From an uncultured Bacteroidales bacterium (GTDB taxonomy: Bacteria; Bacteroidota; Bacteroidia; Bacteroidales; UBA932), in NCBI GenBank assembly GCA_905234795.1, contig CAJOIQ010000025.1:1-44801 (forward strand): a DNA stretch of 44,801 nucleotides, read 5' to 3'. The notes beneath the pieces are model-generated. The model did no database searches. It was not told the DNA's origin and saw nothing but the letters and a program-made list of their open reading frames with translations. The position numbers and the translations under genes are program-made. This document shows, piece by piece, positions 23,401-31,349 of this stretch (positions within the stretch are counted from its first letter, which is position 1; each line of letters starts with the position of its first letter).

Positions 23401-24664
23401 ACGACATGTTGAAGACGCCGTCGTCCCCGTTCAGGTAGGAAGGGATGAAATACACCTTCACTTTGTCCCCCACGGAATTGGTAAGGCCCACTTCCCGCAG
23501 TCTCCTGGTGATGGTGTCGTATTCGGCGTTCATCAGGTAATGGGAAGTCTGGGTCTGATACTGCGCATTGCCGTTACCGGAAAGTTTGGCCGCCAGTTCT
23601 TTGTCGGGACCGTAGTGACCCGAGGGGATCATGATGAAGGCCTGGATGCTGCGGCCTTCGTATGCGGAACGGTTGATGCCGGCCAGGGCGTCGATGAACA
23701 CATCGATACCCTTGTTGCGATATTCATAACGGCCGCCGATGCCGATGAAAAGGGCGTTGGCAGGCACTTCCTCGGCACTCATGGCCGATGCTACCTGTAC
23801 CAGGCGCTCGCGGGCGGCGTCGTGCAGGGAGTCATACTCCTGGTCCGATGCAGGGGTAAAACTGTTTTCGAAGCCGTTGGGCGTAACCACGTCCACGGGA
23901 CGTTCCAGGAACTGGGCACACTCCTTGGCGGTAATGTCGCTCACGGTGGTGAAGACATCGGCGTTCTGGGCGCTCTTCTTCTCCAGCGAATAAATGGCCA
24001 TCACGTTGAAGCGGCGGGCCATTTCGTCCCCGTTATAAGTGGAAAGGTCGTTGTACAGCGGCAGGTTGTTGCCGGCCAGGCAGCGGCCCATCATGGTGGC
24101 ATGCGTGGTAAAAGCCGTAGCGATGGGAAGGCCCGTCTTCTTCAGATGAAGGATGCCGGCGCCGGTCTGCCACTCATGGAACTGTGCCACCACTTTTTCT
24201 CCGCCGTTGAGATTGTAGTTCCAGAAACTCTCAATCACACGGCCGGCGATGACGCCGAACACGGCCGACTCCTTGTAGTCCCAGTTGCCGGTGAGGGAAT
24301 CCACGCCGTAGTCTCTCCAGAGGGCGCCCAGAACATCATCGGCCTGGGGCAGGAACTGCTTATATTCCACCAGGATGGCTACGGGTTTGCCGGGAATGTT
24401 CCACCGGCCCACGCGAAAGCGTAGACCCTCCGTGAGGGCCTGCGCTTTCCATGAGCGGTACAGCATGGGATCCTCCAGGAAATCGGGGTTTCCGCTGCGA
24501 TGCATCCAGACATCGGGGCCCACAAAAATGTGACGGCGGCCCAGCTGGCTCTGCAGATGGAGGGCTTTGGTGGCGATTACGGTATAGATACCGCCCACCT
24601 TATTACATACTTCCCAACTTACTTCAAAAAGATAGTCCGGATTCAGATTCTCTTGCTTTGCCAT
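20429..24664 (-). CDS. Glycogen synthase (GT3-type) fused to alpha-glucan phosphorylase (GT35)
   Basis: 1411 residues in two enzymes. Residues of about 1-550 are a GT-B glycosyltransferase like the eukaryotic-type glycogen synthases (GT3): LFEVSWEVCNKVGGIYTVIA with the donor-binding KVGG, AQFHEWQTGAG, VTPNGFENSF, and YYEPWGYTPLEALAFRIPTL. Residues of about 560-1411 are an alpha-glucan phosphorylase: LEKMSKNLWWCWN, THTPVPAGHDAF, and EASGTSGEKAAMNG, where the Lys near 1165 is the expected pyridoxal-phosphate site. One chain would therefore both extend and phosphorolyse alpha-1,4-glucan. Such fusions occur in other Bacteroidales. The sugar-nucleotide donor cannot be read from sequence, but GT3 enzymes elsewhere use UDP-glucose. 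It lies 3 bases after GH57. Confidence 0.9.
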   Translation of the reverse strand: MAKQENLNPDYLFEVSWEVCNKVGGIYTVIATKALHLQSQLGRRHIFVGPDVWMHRSGNPDFLEDPMLYRSWKAQALTEGLRFRVGRWNIPGKPVAILVEYKQFLPQADDVLGALWRDYGVDSLTGNWDYKESAVFGVIAGRVIESFWNYNLNGGEKVVAQFHEWQTGAGILHLKKTGLPIATAFTTHATMMGRCLAGNNLPLYNDLSTYNGDEMARRFNVMAIYSLEKKSAQNADVFTTVSDITAKECAQFLERPVDVVTPNGFENSFTPASDQEYDSLHDAARERLVQVASAMSAEEVPANALFIGIGGRYEYRNKGIDVFIDALAGINRSAYEGRSIQAFIMIPSGHYGPDKELAAKLSGNGNAQYQTQTSHYLMNAEYDTITRRLREVGLTNSVGDKVKVYFIPSYLNGDDGVFNMSYYNLLCGLDLALFPSYYEPWGYTPLEALAFRIPTLTTTLAGFGLWVETHYKKKHPGITVLHRDDTNYNEVVDGTVARILELASLDKEKRKVYRENAREVAQIALWDNQIVYYQKAYSLALAKIKAQQDSYQTKKKTMQYFKADVTNPSWRSILVTRHLPEKLSRLEKMSKNLWWCWNESAKELFKSIDPVVWHKSGHNPLVVLDTVSIKRFQQLSEDEDFLSRMKKVLDEFDAYMAAKAQRKDPSIAYFCMEYGLDTSLKIYSGGLGILAGDYLKETSDMNTNLVAVGLLYRYGYFNQVLSAQGYQVANYDAQDFTKIPAVPVFDKDGNWLTVSVAFPGRNLTARLWKVEVGRTDLYLMDTDYEANTPEDREVTYHLYGGSWENRLKQELLLGVGGIRALRKLGLDPQVYHCNEGHAAFTGLERLREYIEHDNLDFTTALEVVRASSLFTTHTPVPAGHDAFDEGLLRQYIGHYPARLKVDWETLMSLGKDNPLNVQEKFSMSNLAANISQNVNGVSMLHGKVSRDIFAHMYPGYLPEELFVSYVTNGVHYPTWCAPEWKPVHAKVFGPEFQTHHYDKSCFEGIYNVSDEEVWGVKKALKAKLIAFLRERLMDKSVSNHYSPTELVTILDNLRDDVLTIGFARRFATYKRATLLFRDLDRLDKIVNNPAQPVQFLFAGKAHPADKAGQDLIKQIVDISKDPRFIGKIVFVPGYDITLAKRMVQGVDVWMNNPTRPQEASGTSGEKAAMNGTMHFSVLDGWWVEGYKEGAGWALPLEQAYEDNNYQNELDAATIYQILENDIAPAYYNVDRTTGRSREWVGYIKNTIAKVACDFTTNRMLTDYINQYYAPQGKAAEAVKADDYARARELAAWKTRVRREWENVVQVGRSQAATTYDISQSKPYHAELELQLGSLTTEEVGLEIVFAQTDVHGKLFIVDVQEAKVDSIKDGVAKFSVDVVPEKTGAYMVGARCFAKHPLMAHRQSFECVKWL

Positions 24665-24667
24665 TTA

Positions 24668-25930
24668 TTATTTCTTCTTCGCCACTTTCCTGCGCACAGT
24701 CTTGGCCGGAGCCTTGAGTTCCTGAACGGCAGTCTCTCTCACATCCAGGGCCGCACGTTTCTCGTCCAGGCGGATCTGGAAGTCGGAAATGACATTCATA
24801 TAGTTAATGAAGGCCTCATACGGGGTATCGTAGGGGTTGAAGTACTTGTGAACCTCACCGTCGCTGAAGAACTTGGTGCACATGTAGTAGAAGTGGTCGC
24901 TCTCCTGCAGGTGGCCGAAGTCGCTGTACAGTTCGGGATCGTTCACAATGGCCAGTTTCTCCTTCATGGCATAGACCTTCTTGAAGGCCTCGCTCTGGAG
25001 CTCGTTGCCCAGCCAGGCGGTGACATCCCTTTCTTCGTCGGCCCAGGAGATGGGATCCTCCACGGCGATGTCGGAGACGGGTTTGTACTTCTTGGTGGCC
25101 TCCGAAGGGGTCACGAAGCCGAAGGTACCATCCTTGAGAACGGCATCGGGAAGGGCGCGCATGAACTCGAAGATGCCGGTATCGGCGGGCTGATGCTCAC
25201 CGAAGGTCTCGTAGTCCATAAACAGGTTCACGATATCCCCTTCCTTGGCGTTCTCCTTGAGCCAGCCAACATATTGGTTGGCCGTAACCTTGTTCTGAGC
25301 AAAGCGGAAAGCGATGTCGTCGGACAGGATGTAATTGCGCAGCAGGAGTTTCAGCTTGGGCTGGGTTTCTCCGGTGTACACGTAGTTGGGACTCTGCCAG
25401 CCCATGATGTGGCGGGCGCCCTCCGTGAGCATGGTCTTGTAACCCATCTCGTACACAATCTCTCCGATGCTGTTGGAGTAGATGAGCTCCGTGTTGCGGA
25501 AAGCGGTGGGCTTTACGCCGAAGATCTCTTCAATCTTAGCGGCATGCTTGGCCACCTGGTGCTTGAATTCGGAGTCGGAACCCAAGGAAGCCAGGGAGTG
25601 ATAGTAGGTCTCGGCCAGGAATTCCACGCGTCCGGTGGCGGCCAGGGCCTTGAAGCTGTCAAGAACCTCGGGGCAGAAGCGCTGGAACTGCTCCAGGGCG
25701 CTGCCGGAGATGGAATAGGCAATCTTGAATTTGCCCTTGTTCTTGTTGATGAGTTCCAGCATGAGCTGGTTCATGGGGAGATAGCATTTCTGGGCTACCC
25801 GGCGCAGGATGGTCCTGTTGGCAAAGTCGTCATAGTAATGGGAATCCTTGCCGATATCGAAGAATCTGTACAGGCGGAGCCGGGTGGGTTGATGGACCTG
25901 GAAATACAGGCAGATGCTCTTGGTTGCCAT
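24668..25930 (-). CDS. GH57 family alpha-amylase-type glycoside hydrolase
   Basis: 420 residues without a signal peptide, so intracellular. The opening ICLYFQVHQPTRLR is GH57 motif I (HQP). FRNTELIYSNSIG contains the likely nucleophile E148, and NLFMDYETFGEHQ the likely acid/base D239. YHSLASLGS and a C-terminal three-helix segment complete the domain. The tail ends in a basic Lys/Arg-rich stretch (TVRRKVAKKK). GH57 enzymes cut or transfer alpha-1,4- or alpha-1,6-glucans. Its position in the glycogen cluster suggests trimming of storage glucan or malto-oligosaccharides. The exact activity (amylase, glucanotransferase or branching) is open. Confidence 0.9.
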   Translation of the reverse strand: MATKSICLYFQVHQPTRLRLYRFFDIGKDSHYYDDFANRTILRRVAQKCYLPMNQLMLELINKNKGKFKIAYSISGSALEQFQRFCPEVLDSFKALAATGRVEFLAETYYHSLASLGSDSEFKHQVAKHAAKIEEIFGVKPTAFRNTELIYSNSIGEIVYEMGYKTMLTEGARHIMGWQSPNYVYTGETQPKLKLLLRNYILSDDIAFRFAQNKVTANQYVGWLKENAKEGDIVNLFMDYETFGEHQPADTGIFEFMRALPDAVLKDGTFGFVTPSEATKKYKPVSDIAVEDPISWADEERDVTAWLGNELQSEAFKKVYAMKEKLAIVNDPELYSDFGHLQESDHFYYMCTKFFSDGEVHKYFNPYDTPYEAFINYMNVISDFQIRLDEKRAALDVRETAVQELKAPAKTVRRKVAKKK

Positions 25931-25952
25931 AATATCTTATTTTACTACTGAT

Positions 25953-27209
25953 TCATAAACTGGCGCCGTTCCATTTGAGGGCGTTCACTTCGTCGTATCC
26001 CATGCGGGCGCTGAAGTGTGCCAGGGCAGGATAACTGAGAAGGCCATAGATGTCGTCGGCCATGGCGTCCACATCCCAGAAGTCCACCTTGAAGGCGTAG
26101 TTCAGGATTTCGGCAGCACCGGACTGCTTGGAGATGATGGACGGAACGCCGGTACGCATGGCCTCCAGCGGGGAAATGCCGAAGGGTTCGCTGATGGACG
26201 GCATGATGTACACGTCGGACAGGGCGAACATCTTCTGGACATCGGCTCCGCGGAGGAAGCCCGTAAAGTGGAAACGGTCGCTGATACCCAGACGGGCGGC
26301 GTGGTGGATGGCGCGGTTCATCATGTCTCCGCTGCCGGCCATCACGAAGCGGACGTTCTTGGTGCGCTTGAGCACCTTGGCGGCGGCTTCAATGAAGTAT
26401 TCGGGACCTTTCTGGTACGTGATACGGCCCAGGAAGGTGACCACGGGTTCCTTGACGCCGCGTTCCACCTGCACGTTCTCACGGCCGCTGAAGTCCACGG
26501 CGTTGTGCACGGTGACCACCTTGGCGGGATCAATACCGTAACGGGTGATGACGATGTTGCGGGTGAGGTCGCTCACGGTGACCACGCGGTCGGCCGCTTC
26601 CATGCCCCGCTTCTCGATGGCGTACACGCGGGTGTCGATGTTGTCCACGCTGCCGCGGTCGAAGGAAGTGGCATGCACATGGATCACCAGCGGCTTGCCG
26701 GTGAGTTCCTTGGCGGCGATACCGGCATAGTAGCACAGCCAGTCGTGGGCGTGGATGACGTCAAACTCATCCTTGCGCTGCATGGCGATGGTGCCGCCCA
26801 CCATGGCGTAGCGGGCCACCTCTTCCATGAGGTTGGCGCCGTACTTGCCGGAGAACTTGTATTTCTGGCCGTAGCTGATGGAGAAGTCTTTCACCTGACG
26901 GCGCTTTTCTTCCTCGACCAGTTTGCCAAACTCCTCGGGATTGGCATAGGGAACCATATTGGAGCCGATGTGGATGAATTTGACCTTGTCCAGGAATTCG
27001 TCCACGGTCTCGGACATGGTATCCACCGGTACATCCGAAGCGTTGATGATGGTAGTGGCGCTCTGGTCTTCATCTCCAGAGGCCGACGGCATCACGAACA
27101 GAGTTTCCACGCCGTTGTAGGCGAGACCTTTCACAATGCCTTCGCAAGCCGTACCCAGACCGCCTGCGATATGGGGAGGGAACTCCCAGCCAAACATAAG
27201 TACTCTCAT
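25953..27209 (-). CDS. GT4/GT5-like glycosyltransferase (glycogen synthase-like)
   Basis: 418 residues, GT-B fold. The N-terminus MRVLMFGWEFPPHIAGGLGT has the donor-loop GGLG, followed by FDVIHAHDWLCYYAG and HVHATSFDRGSVDN. The C-terminal Rossmann domain has VTFLGRITYQKGPEYFIEAA and the E-x7-E motif EPFGISPLEAMRTGVP. The sequence resembles the maltodextrin/glycogen synthases annotated beside GH57 in Bacteroidota. It could be the second alpha-glucan synthase of this cluster. It lies 3 bases after the debranching enzyme gene and 22 bases before GH57. Donor specificity is unknown. Confidence 0.85.
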   Translation of the reverse strand: MRVLMFGWEFPPHIAGGLGTACEGIVKGLAYNGVETLFVMPSASGDEDQSATTIINASDVPVDTMSETVDEFLDKVKFIHIGSNMVPYANPEEFGKLVEEEKRRQVKDFSISYGQKYKFSGKYGANLMEEVARYAMVGGTIAMQRKDEFDVIHAHDWLCYYAGIAAKELTGKPLVIHVHATSFDRGSVDNIDTRVYAIEKRGMEAADRVVTVSDLTRNIVITRYGIDPAKVVTVHNAVDFSGRENVQVERGVKEPVVTFLGRITYQKGPEYFIEAAAKVLKRTKNVRFVMAGSGDMMNRAIHHAARLGISDRFHFTGFLRGADVQKMFALSDVYIMPSISEPFGISPLEAMRTGVPSIISKQSGAAEILNYAFKVDFWDVDAMADDIYGLLSYPALAHFSARMGYDEVNALKWNGASL

Positions 27210-27212
27210 AGT

Positions 27213-29141
27213 CTACTCCTCCCTGTATTTTTCAATGAGCCAGTTGATGTTCAGAAGGGCGGCGGTGGTCATGGCCGACGAAATGGCCCCGTGGGGCTCG
27301 TGCGGCGGGTCTCCGTCGTAAAGTTCACTGAAGGCACCCACGCCGTGCTTGGAGAGGTCCTCGTAGAAGCCCTCGGTGAGCCATTCGGCGCGTTTGATGA
27401 AGTTGCTGCCCATCATATTGAAGCTGGTGTAGCAGTACTGGGCCAGCAGGAAGGGCCAGGCGCAGCCGTTCATATAGGCCTCGTCACGCTCCATCTGGTT
27501 GCCCTCGTACACGCCCTTGTAGCGGACGTCGCGCGGGCTGAGGGTGCGGATACCGCGGCGGGTGACGAGCTCGGCGTTCACTACGCGCATGACGGAGCTG
27601 ATGACTTCGTCGTCCACGCAGCGGTAATCCAGGGAAACGGCCCATAGCTGGTTGGGACGCAGCTCCAGATGCTGGCCGGCGTTGTCCACGTAGTCGGCCA
27701 GGAAGCCCATACCGGCATTCCAGAACATGGGCTGGAAGTTTTGCTCGATGAGTTCCTTGATGCCCGTCCATTTCTTGTAGAAGGCCGATGCCTTTTTCTC
27801 GTGGGCCAGGGCGAAGCAGATGGCGTTGTACCACAGGGCATTGGTCTCCACCTGGTATCCGGCACGCTCGGTAACGGCGCGGCCGTTAATATAGGCATTC
27901 ATCCAGGAAAGGGCCACACCGTCCATCTGGGCCCACAGCAGGCCGTTGGGCTGCATGGCAACCTCCTGGCGCTGGCCGGGCAGATAGCTCTCGATGACGC
28001 TCTTCATGACGGGACCGTATTTGGCCCATACGTCTTTGTCCTTGGCACCCCAGGCAATGTACTGCTGCAGGGTTACCGCCATGTACAGCGGAGATTCCAC
28101 CTGCGTGGTACGGCGGGTGAGGCGCTCCTGGTTGGCCTGGATGAGGTTGTCCAGGATTTCCTCAAACTCCCGGGCGTCGTTCTTGGCATACAGCGTGAGA
28201 CCGGCCAGGGAACCCAGGGTTTCCCGAAGCAGGCCCGTGTACAGCCAGCTGTAACCGGCTACGATACGCTTGACGCCACCGTCTTCCCGGATAAGGGAAT
28301 CGGCCTGACGCACCAGCTGGTCCCGGAAAGAGGTGATGGGGCCGATGCGGTCCACCGTGGCCGTGAAGCGGCGCTTGAGGGACGTGGCGTTGACCGGATC
28401 ACCGGCAGCGGCGGAGAACACGATGGAATCTCCGCTGTGCAGTTCTACCTCGAAAGTACCGGGCACCCACAGATCCTCCCGGCAGGCGAAGCCGCGACGC
28501 ATTTCGTCGGACAGGGTGACACCCTTGTACCATACCGGATTGTACTTGAATGCGGAAGTGGAGGAGCTGAGCTGGAGGTTGAGGTCCGGATAATCCTCGT
28601 ACATGCAGAAGGCGGCGCCGTTCTGTACAGGTTTGAAATCCGTGCGGGCGGCATCGTTCTCTCCGGTGAGGGCATGGACGTTGCGGAAAGCCAGGAAAGG
28701 CTTGAGCTCCAGCTTCACCTTGGCAGGTGCGTTCACCAGTTCGTAATGGATGAGGACCTGATTCTGGTCCGGGGTGAGGGCGATGCGCTTGCGGAACACA
28801 ATTTCACCAATCTTGTAGGTGACGCAGGGAACGGGATCTGCGTCAAAGTCCACGATGTACTTGTGGCCGCGGGGTTCATAGATGTCTCCATAGCAATGGA
28901 TACCCAGGTTGAACCGTTTGCCGCGCAGGGTAAGGCTTTCGTCCAGGGAGCTGAGCAGCAGATGCCGATAGCCCCCGAACTTTTCTACCGGAACGGCCAG
29001 GAGGCCGTGGTAACGCCTGGTATTGCAGGTGACGATGGACGTGTTGCAATAGGCGCCGGTCTTGTTCGCCAGCACAATCTCCCGGTTAAGGGAATAGGAC
29101 AGGTTGACGAGTTCAGACTTGTTGAATTTCAAAAAAGCCAT
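27213..29141 (-). CDS. Glycogen debranching enzyme (amylo-alpha-1,6-glucosidase)
   Basis: 642 residues. Residues of about 1-230 form the bacterial/archaeal GDE N-terminal domain (NREIVLANKTGAYCNTSIVT, NTRRYHGLLAVP). Residues of about 280-640 are the GH133-type (alpha/alpha)6 barrel with IVAGYSWL, LLWAQMDGVALSW, ERDEAYMNGCAWPFLLAQY and FSELYDGDPPHEPHGAIS, the last holding the likely catalytic acid region. It hydrolyses the alpha-1,6-linked stubs left by the phosphorylase encoded two genes downstream. No signal peptide, so cytoplasmic. Ten bases separate it from glgB. Confidence 0.92.
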   Translation of the reverse strand: MAFLKFNKSELVNLSYSLNREIVLANKTGAYCNTSIVTCNTRRYHGLLAVPVEKFGGYRHLLLSSLDESLTLRGKRFNLGIHCYGDIYEPRGHKYIVDFDADPVPCVTYKIGEIVFRKRIALTPDQNQVLIHYELVNAPAKVKLELKPFLAFRNVHALTGENDAARTDFKPVQNGAAFCMYEDYPDLNLQLSSSTSAFKYNPVWYKGVTLSDEMRRGFACREDLWVPGTFEVELHSGDSIVFSAAAGDPVNATSLKRRFTATVDRIGPITSFRDQLVRQADSLIREDGGVKRIVAGYSWLYTGLLRETLGSLAGLTLYAKNDAREFEEILDNLIQANQERLTRRTTQVESPLYMAVTLQQYIAWGAKDKDVWAKYGPVMKSVIESYLPGQRQEVAMQPNGLLWAQMDGVALSWMNAYINGRAVTERAGYQVETNALWYNAICFALAHEKKASAFYKKWTGIKELIEQNFQPMFWNAGMGFLADYVDNAGQHLELRPNQLWAVSLDYRCVDDEVISSVMRVVNAELVTRRGIRTLSPRDVRYKGVYEGNQMERDEAYMNGCAWPFLLAQYCYTSFNMMGSNFIKRAEWLTEGFYEDLSKHGVGAFSELYDGDPPHEPHGAISSAMTTAALLNINWLIEKYREE

Positions 29142-29151
29142 ATAGTTGGGT

Positions 29152-31149
29152 TTATACTTTTTTCAAAACCATGGCAGTGCGGGCCGGAAGATACAGCTTG
29201 AGCGTATGGTCGTAGCCCTGATTGCCGTTGGGACATTTCTCGGCAATGGAAATATGCTTTTCTACGCCTGCAAGGCGGCCAAAGCCGTTAAATTCCGGCT
29301 GGTCGCTGTCCAAAACTTTCACATATTCCCCCGCCGGAGCCGCAAAGCCGTAATCGGCGAACGAACCGGTGGGCGAGAAATTCAGCGCAAAGATACAGTT
29401 TTTCCGTAGGAAAACCAAGATTTTCTTTTCTTCATCGGCCACCAGAAGCTCGGGGCGCACGCTCAGGAGATTCTCCTCACGGATGAGGTGCACCATGGCT
29501 TCGTCGAAGTTGCGCAGGTCTCCGTAGCGCAGGAGGTCATTGTCCTCCAGCGACCACTGGCGGCGGGCATACTTGAAGGACCAGCCGTTCCCCTCACGCG
29601 GGAAGTCAATCCACTCGGGGTGGCCGAATTCGTTGCCCATGAAGTTGAGATAACCGTCTCCGGCGGTAGCGGCCGTCACCAGGCGGATCATCTTGTGCAG
29701 GGCGATGCCCCTGTCCACGATTCCGTTCTGGGAGGCCTTGTTCATGGCGAAGTACATCTCCTTGTCCATCAGGCGGAAGATGATGGTCTTGTCTCCCACC
29801 AGTGCTTGGTCGTGGCACTCGGCATAGGAGATGGTCTTTTCATCGGCCCGCTTGTTGGTGAGCTCCCACCAGACCTCTCCCATGGACCACTGCTCGTCGC
29901 TCTTTTCCTTGATCCACTTGATCCAGTGGTCGGCTATGCCCATGGACATGCGGAAGTCGAAGCCCACGCCGAAAGCCTCGAACGGGGCGGCCAGTCCGGC
30001 CATGCCCGACATATCCTCGGCAATGGTGAAACCGTTGGGATTCATCTCCTTCACCAGGCGGCAGGCCAGCGACAGGTAGATGACGGCATCCTCGTCCACG
30101 CCGCCGTCGAAATACTGGGCATAGCTGGTGAAATCCTTGCCCAGGCCGTGGTCCCAGTACAGCATGGAGGTGACGCCGTCGAAACGGAAGCCGTCAATGT
30201 GGTATTCCTCCATCCAGTACTTCACGTTGGACAGCAGGAAGAAACGGGTCTCGTCCTTTCCGTAGTCGAAGCAGCGGGAACCCCAGGCGGGATGGTCTCC
30301 CTTGGGGCCGCCGTGGAAATACAGATAATCCGTGCCGTCGAATTCGGCCAGGCCTTCCAGTGTGTTTTTCACGCTGTGGCTGTGCACAATGTCCATGATG
30401 ACGGCGATGCCTTTTCCGTGGGCATCATCCACCAGCGCCTTGAATTCCTCGGGCGTGCCGAAACGGGAACTGAGGGCGAAGAAATTGGAGACCTGGTAAC
30501 CGAAGGAGCCGTAATAGGGATGCTCTTGGAGGGCCATGATCTGGAGGGTGTCGTAACCCAGCTGCTTCACGCGGGGCAAGACGTCCTTGCGGAATTCCTC
30601 GAAGGTGCCCACTTTTTCCTTTTCACTGCCCATGCCGATATGGCATTCATAGATGAAGGGATGCGGGCGCTTGCCGGCGTGGCCGTGCTTCCACACATAC
30701 TTCCGGGCGGGGTCCCAGACCTGGGCGCAGAACACCTTGGTTACCTCGTCCTGGACCACGCGGGTGACATAGGAAGGCAGGCGCTCACCGCCACCGCCGG
30801 GCCATTCGATGTACAGCTTGTACAGCTGACCATGGCGCAGGAACATCTCCGGAACCTTGAGCTCCCAGTTTCCGCTGCCCATGGGCTTGAGGGCATAGGC
30901 GTCGGTGCGTTTCCAGTTGTTGAAGTCTCCGATGAGGAAAATCTTGTTGGCGTTGGGCGCATACTCGCGGAAAACCCAACTGCCGTCCTGGCACTTGTGC
31001 AGGCCGAAGAACAGGTGGTTGTTCACGGCATCCTTGAGGAGGCCGTCTCCGGCCACGTGCTTCAGGGTTTGCCAGATGTGCTCATGACGGGCGTCGATGG
31101 CGTCCTTGAACGGCATCAGCCAGGGGTCGGTGTTGTAGATCTTTTTCAT
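29152..31149 (-). CDS. glgB: 1,4-alpha-glucan branching enzyme
   Basis: 665 residues, GH13 of the eukaryote-like subfamily. The N-terminal CBM48 (about 45-150) includes VFREYAPNANKIFLIGDFNN. The barrel carries the GH13 regions: AVIMDIVHSHSVKN, DGFRFDGVTSMLYWDHG with the nucleophile Asp near 324, AEDMSGM with the acid/base Glu near 378, and YAECHDQALVGDKT; NFMGNEFGHPEWIDFP follows. It introduces alpha-1,6 branches. It is 8 bases downstream of xseB and is the first glycogen gene of the cluster in transcriptional order. Confidence 0.95.
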   Translation of the reverse strand: MKKIYNTDPWLMPFKDAIDARHEHIWQTLKHVAGDGLLKDAVNNHLFFGLHKCQDGSWVFREYAPNANKIFLIGDFNNWKRTDAYALKPMGSGNWELKVPEMFLRHGQLYKLYIEWPGGGGERLPSYVTRVVQDEVTKVFCAQVWDPARKYVWKHGHAGKRPHPFIYECHIGMGSEKEKVGTFEEFRKDVLPRVKQLGYDTLQIMALQEHPYYGSFGYQVSNFFALSSRFGTPEEFKALVDDAHGKGIAVIMDIVHSHSVKNTLEGLAEFDGTDYLYFHGGPKGDHPAWGSRCFDYGKDETRFFLLSNVKYWMEEYHIDGFRFDGVTSMLYWDHGLGKDFTSYAQYFDGGVDEDAVIYLSLACRLVKEMNPNGFTIAEDMSGMAGLAAPFEAFGVGFDFRMSMGIADHWIKWIKEKSDEQWSMGEVWWELTNKRADEKTISYAECHDQALVGDKTIIFRLMDKEMYFAMNKASQNGIVDRGIALHKMIRLVTAATAGDGYLNFMGNEFGHPEWIDFPREGNGWSFKYARRQWSLEDNDLLRYGDLRNFDEAMVHLIREENLLSVRPELLVADEEKKILVFLRKNCIFALNFSPTGSFADYGFAAPAGEYVKVLDSDQPEFNGFGRLAGVEKHISIAEKCPNGNQGYDHTLKLYLPARTAMVLKKV

Positions 31150-31157
31150 ATGGCGGT

Positions 31158-31349
31158 TTAATCTTTATCCAGGCTGTCAATCTTGTCTTTCACCGTGCGC
31201 AGGTAATCCCGGCACTGTTTGAGCAATTCCCTGCTACGCACCACCAGGGCATCGATGTCGTCCAACTTAGTCTCCGGGTTTTCCACCTTTTCGGCAATCT
31301 GTTCAAGTTCCGCTATGGCTTTTGCGTAATCGAATTTTTGCTCCATCAT
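31158..31349 (-). CDS. xseB: Exodeoxyribonuclease VII small subunit
   Basis: 63 residues: the two-helix XseB fold with FDYAKAIAELEQIAEKVENP and LDDIDALVVRSRELLKQCRD. Several copies bind the XseA large subunit and are required for its single-strand exonuclease activity. Two adjacent Met codons are possible starts; the first overlaps the xseA stop region by 4 bases. It is followed after 8 bases by glgB, so xseAB and the glycogen genes are probably one transcript. Confidence 0.92.
   Translation of the reverse strand: MMEQKFDYAKAIAELEQIAEKVENPETKLDDIDALVVRSRELLKQCRDYLRTVKDKIDSLDKD

Noticed and set aside
20462..24424. A 1320-codon open frame on the plus strand, opposite the synthase-phosphorylase fusion
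   Set aside because: It is antisense to a well-conserved two-domain enzyme, has no recognisable motif, and is explained by GC-rich third codon positions. The same applies to the long plus-strand frames at 10637-12898 (opposite ileS), 734-1954 and 29488-31161.
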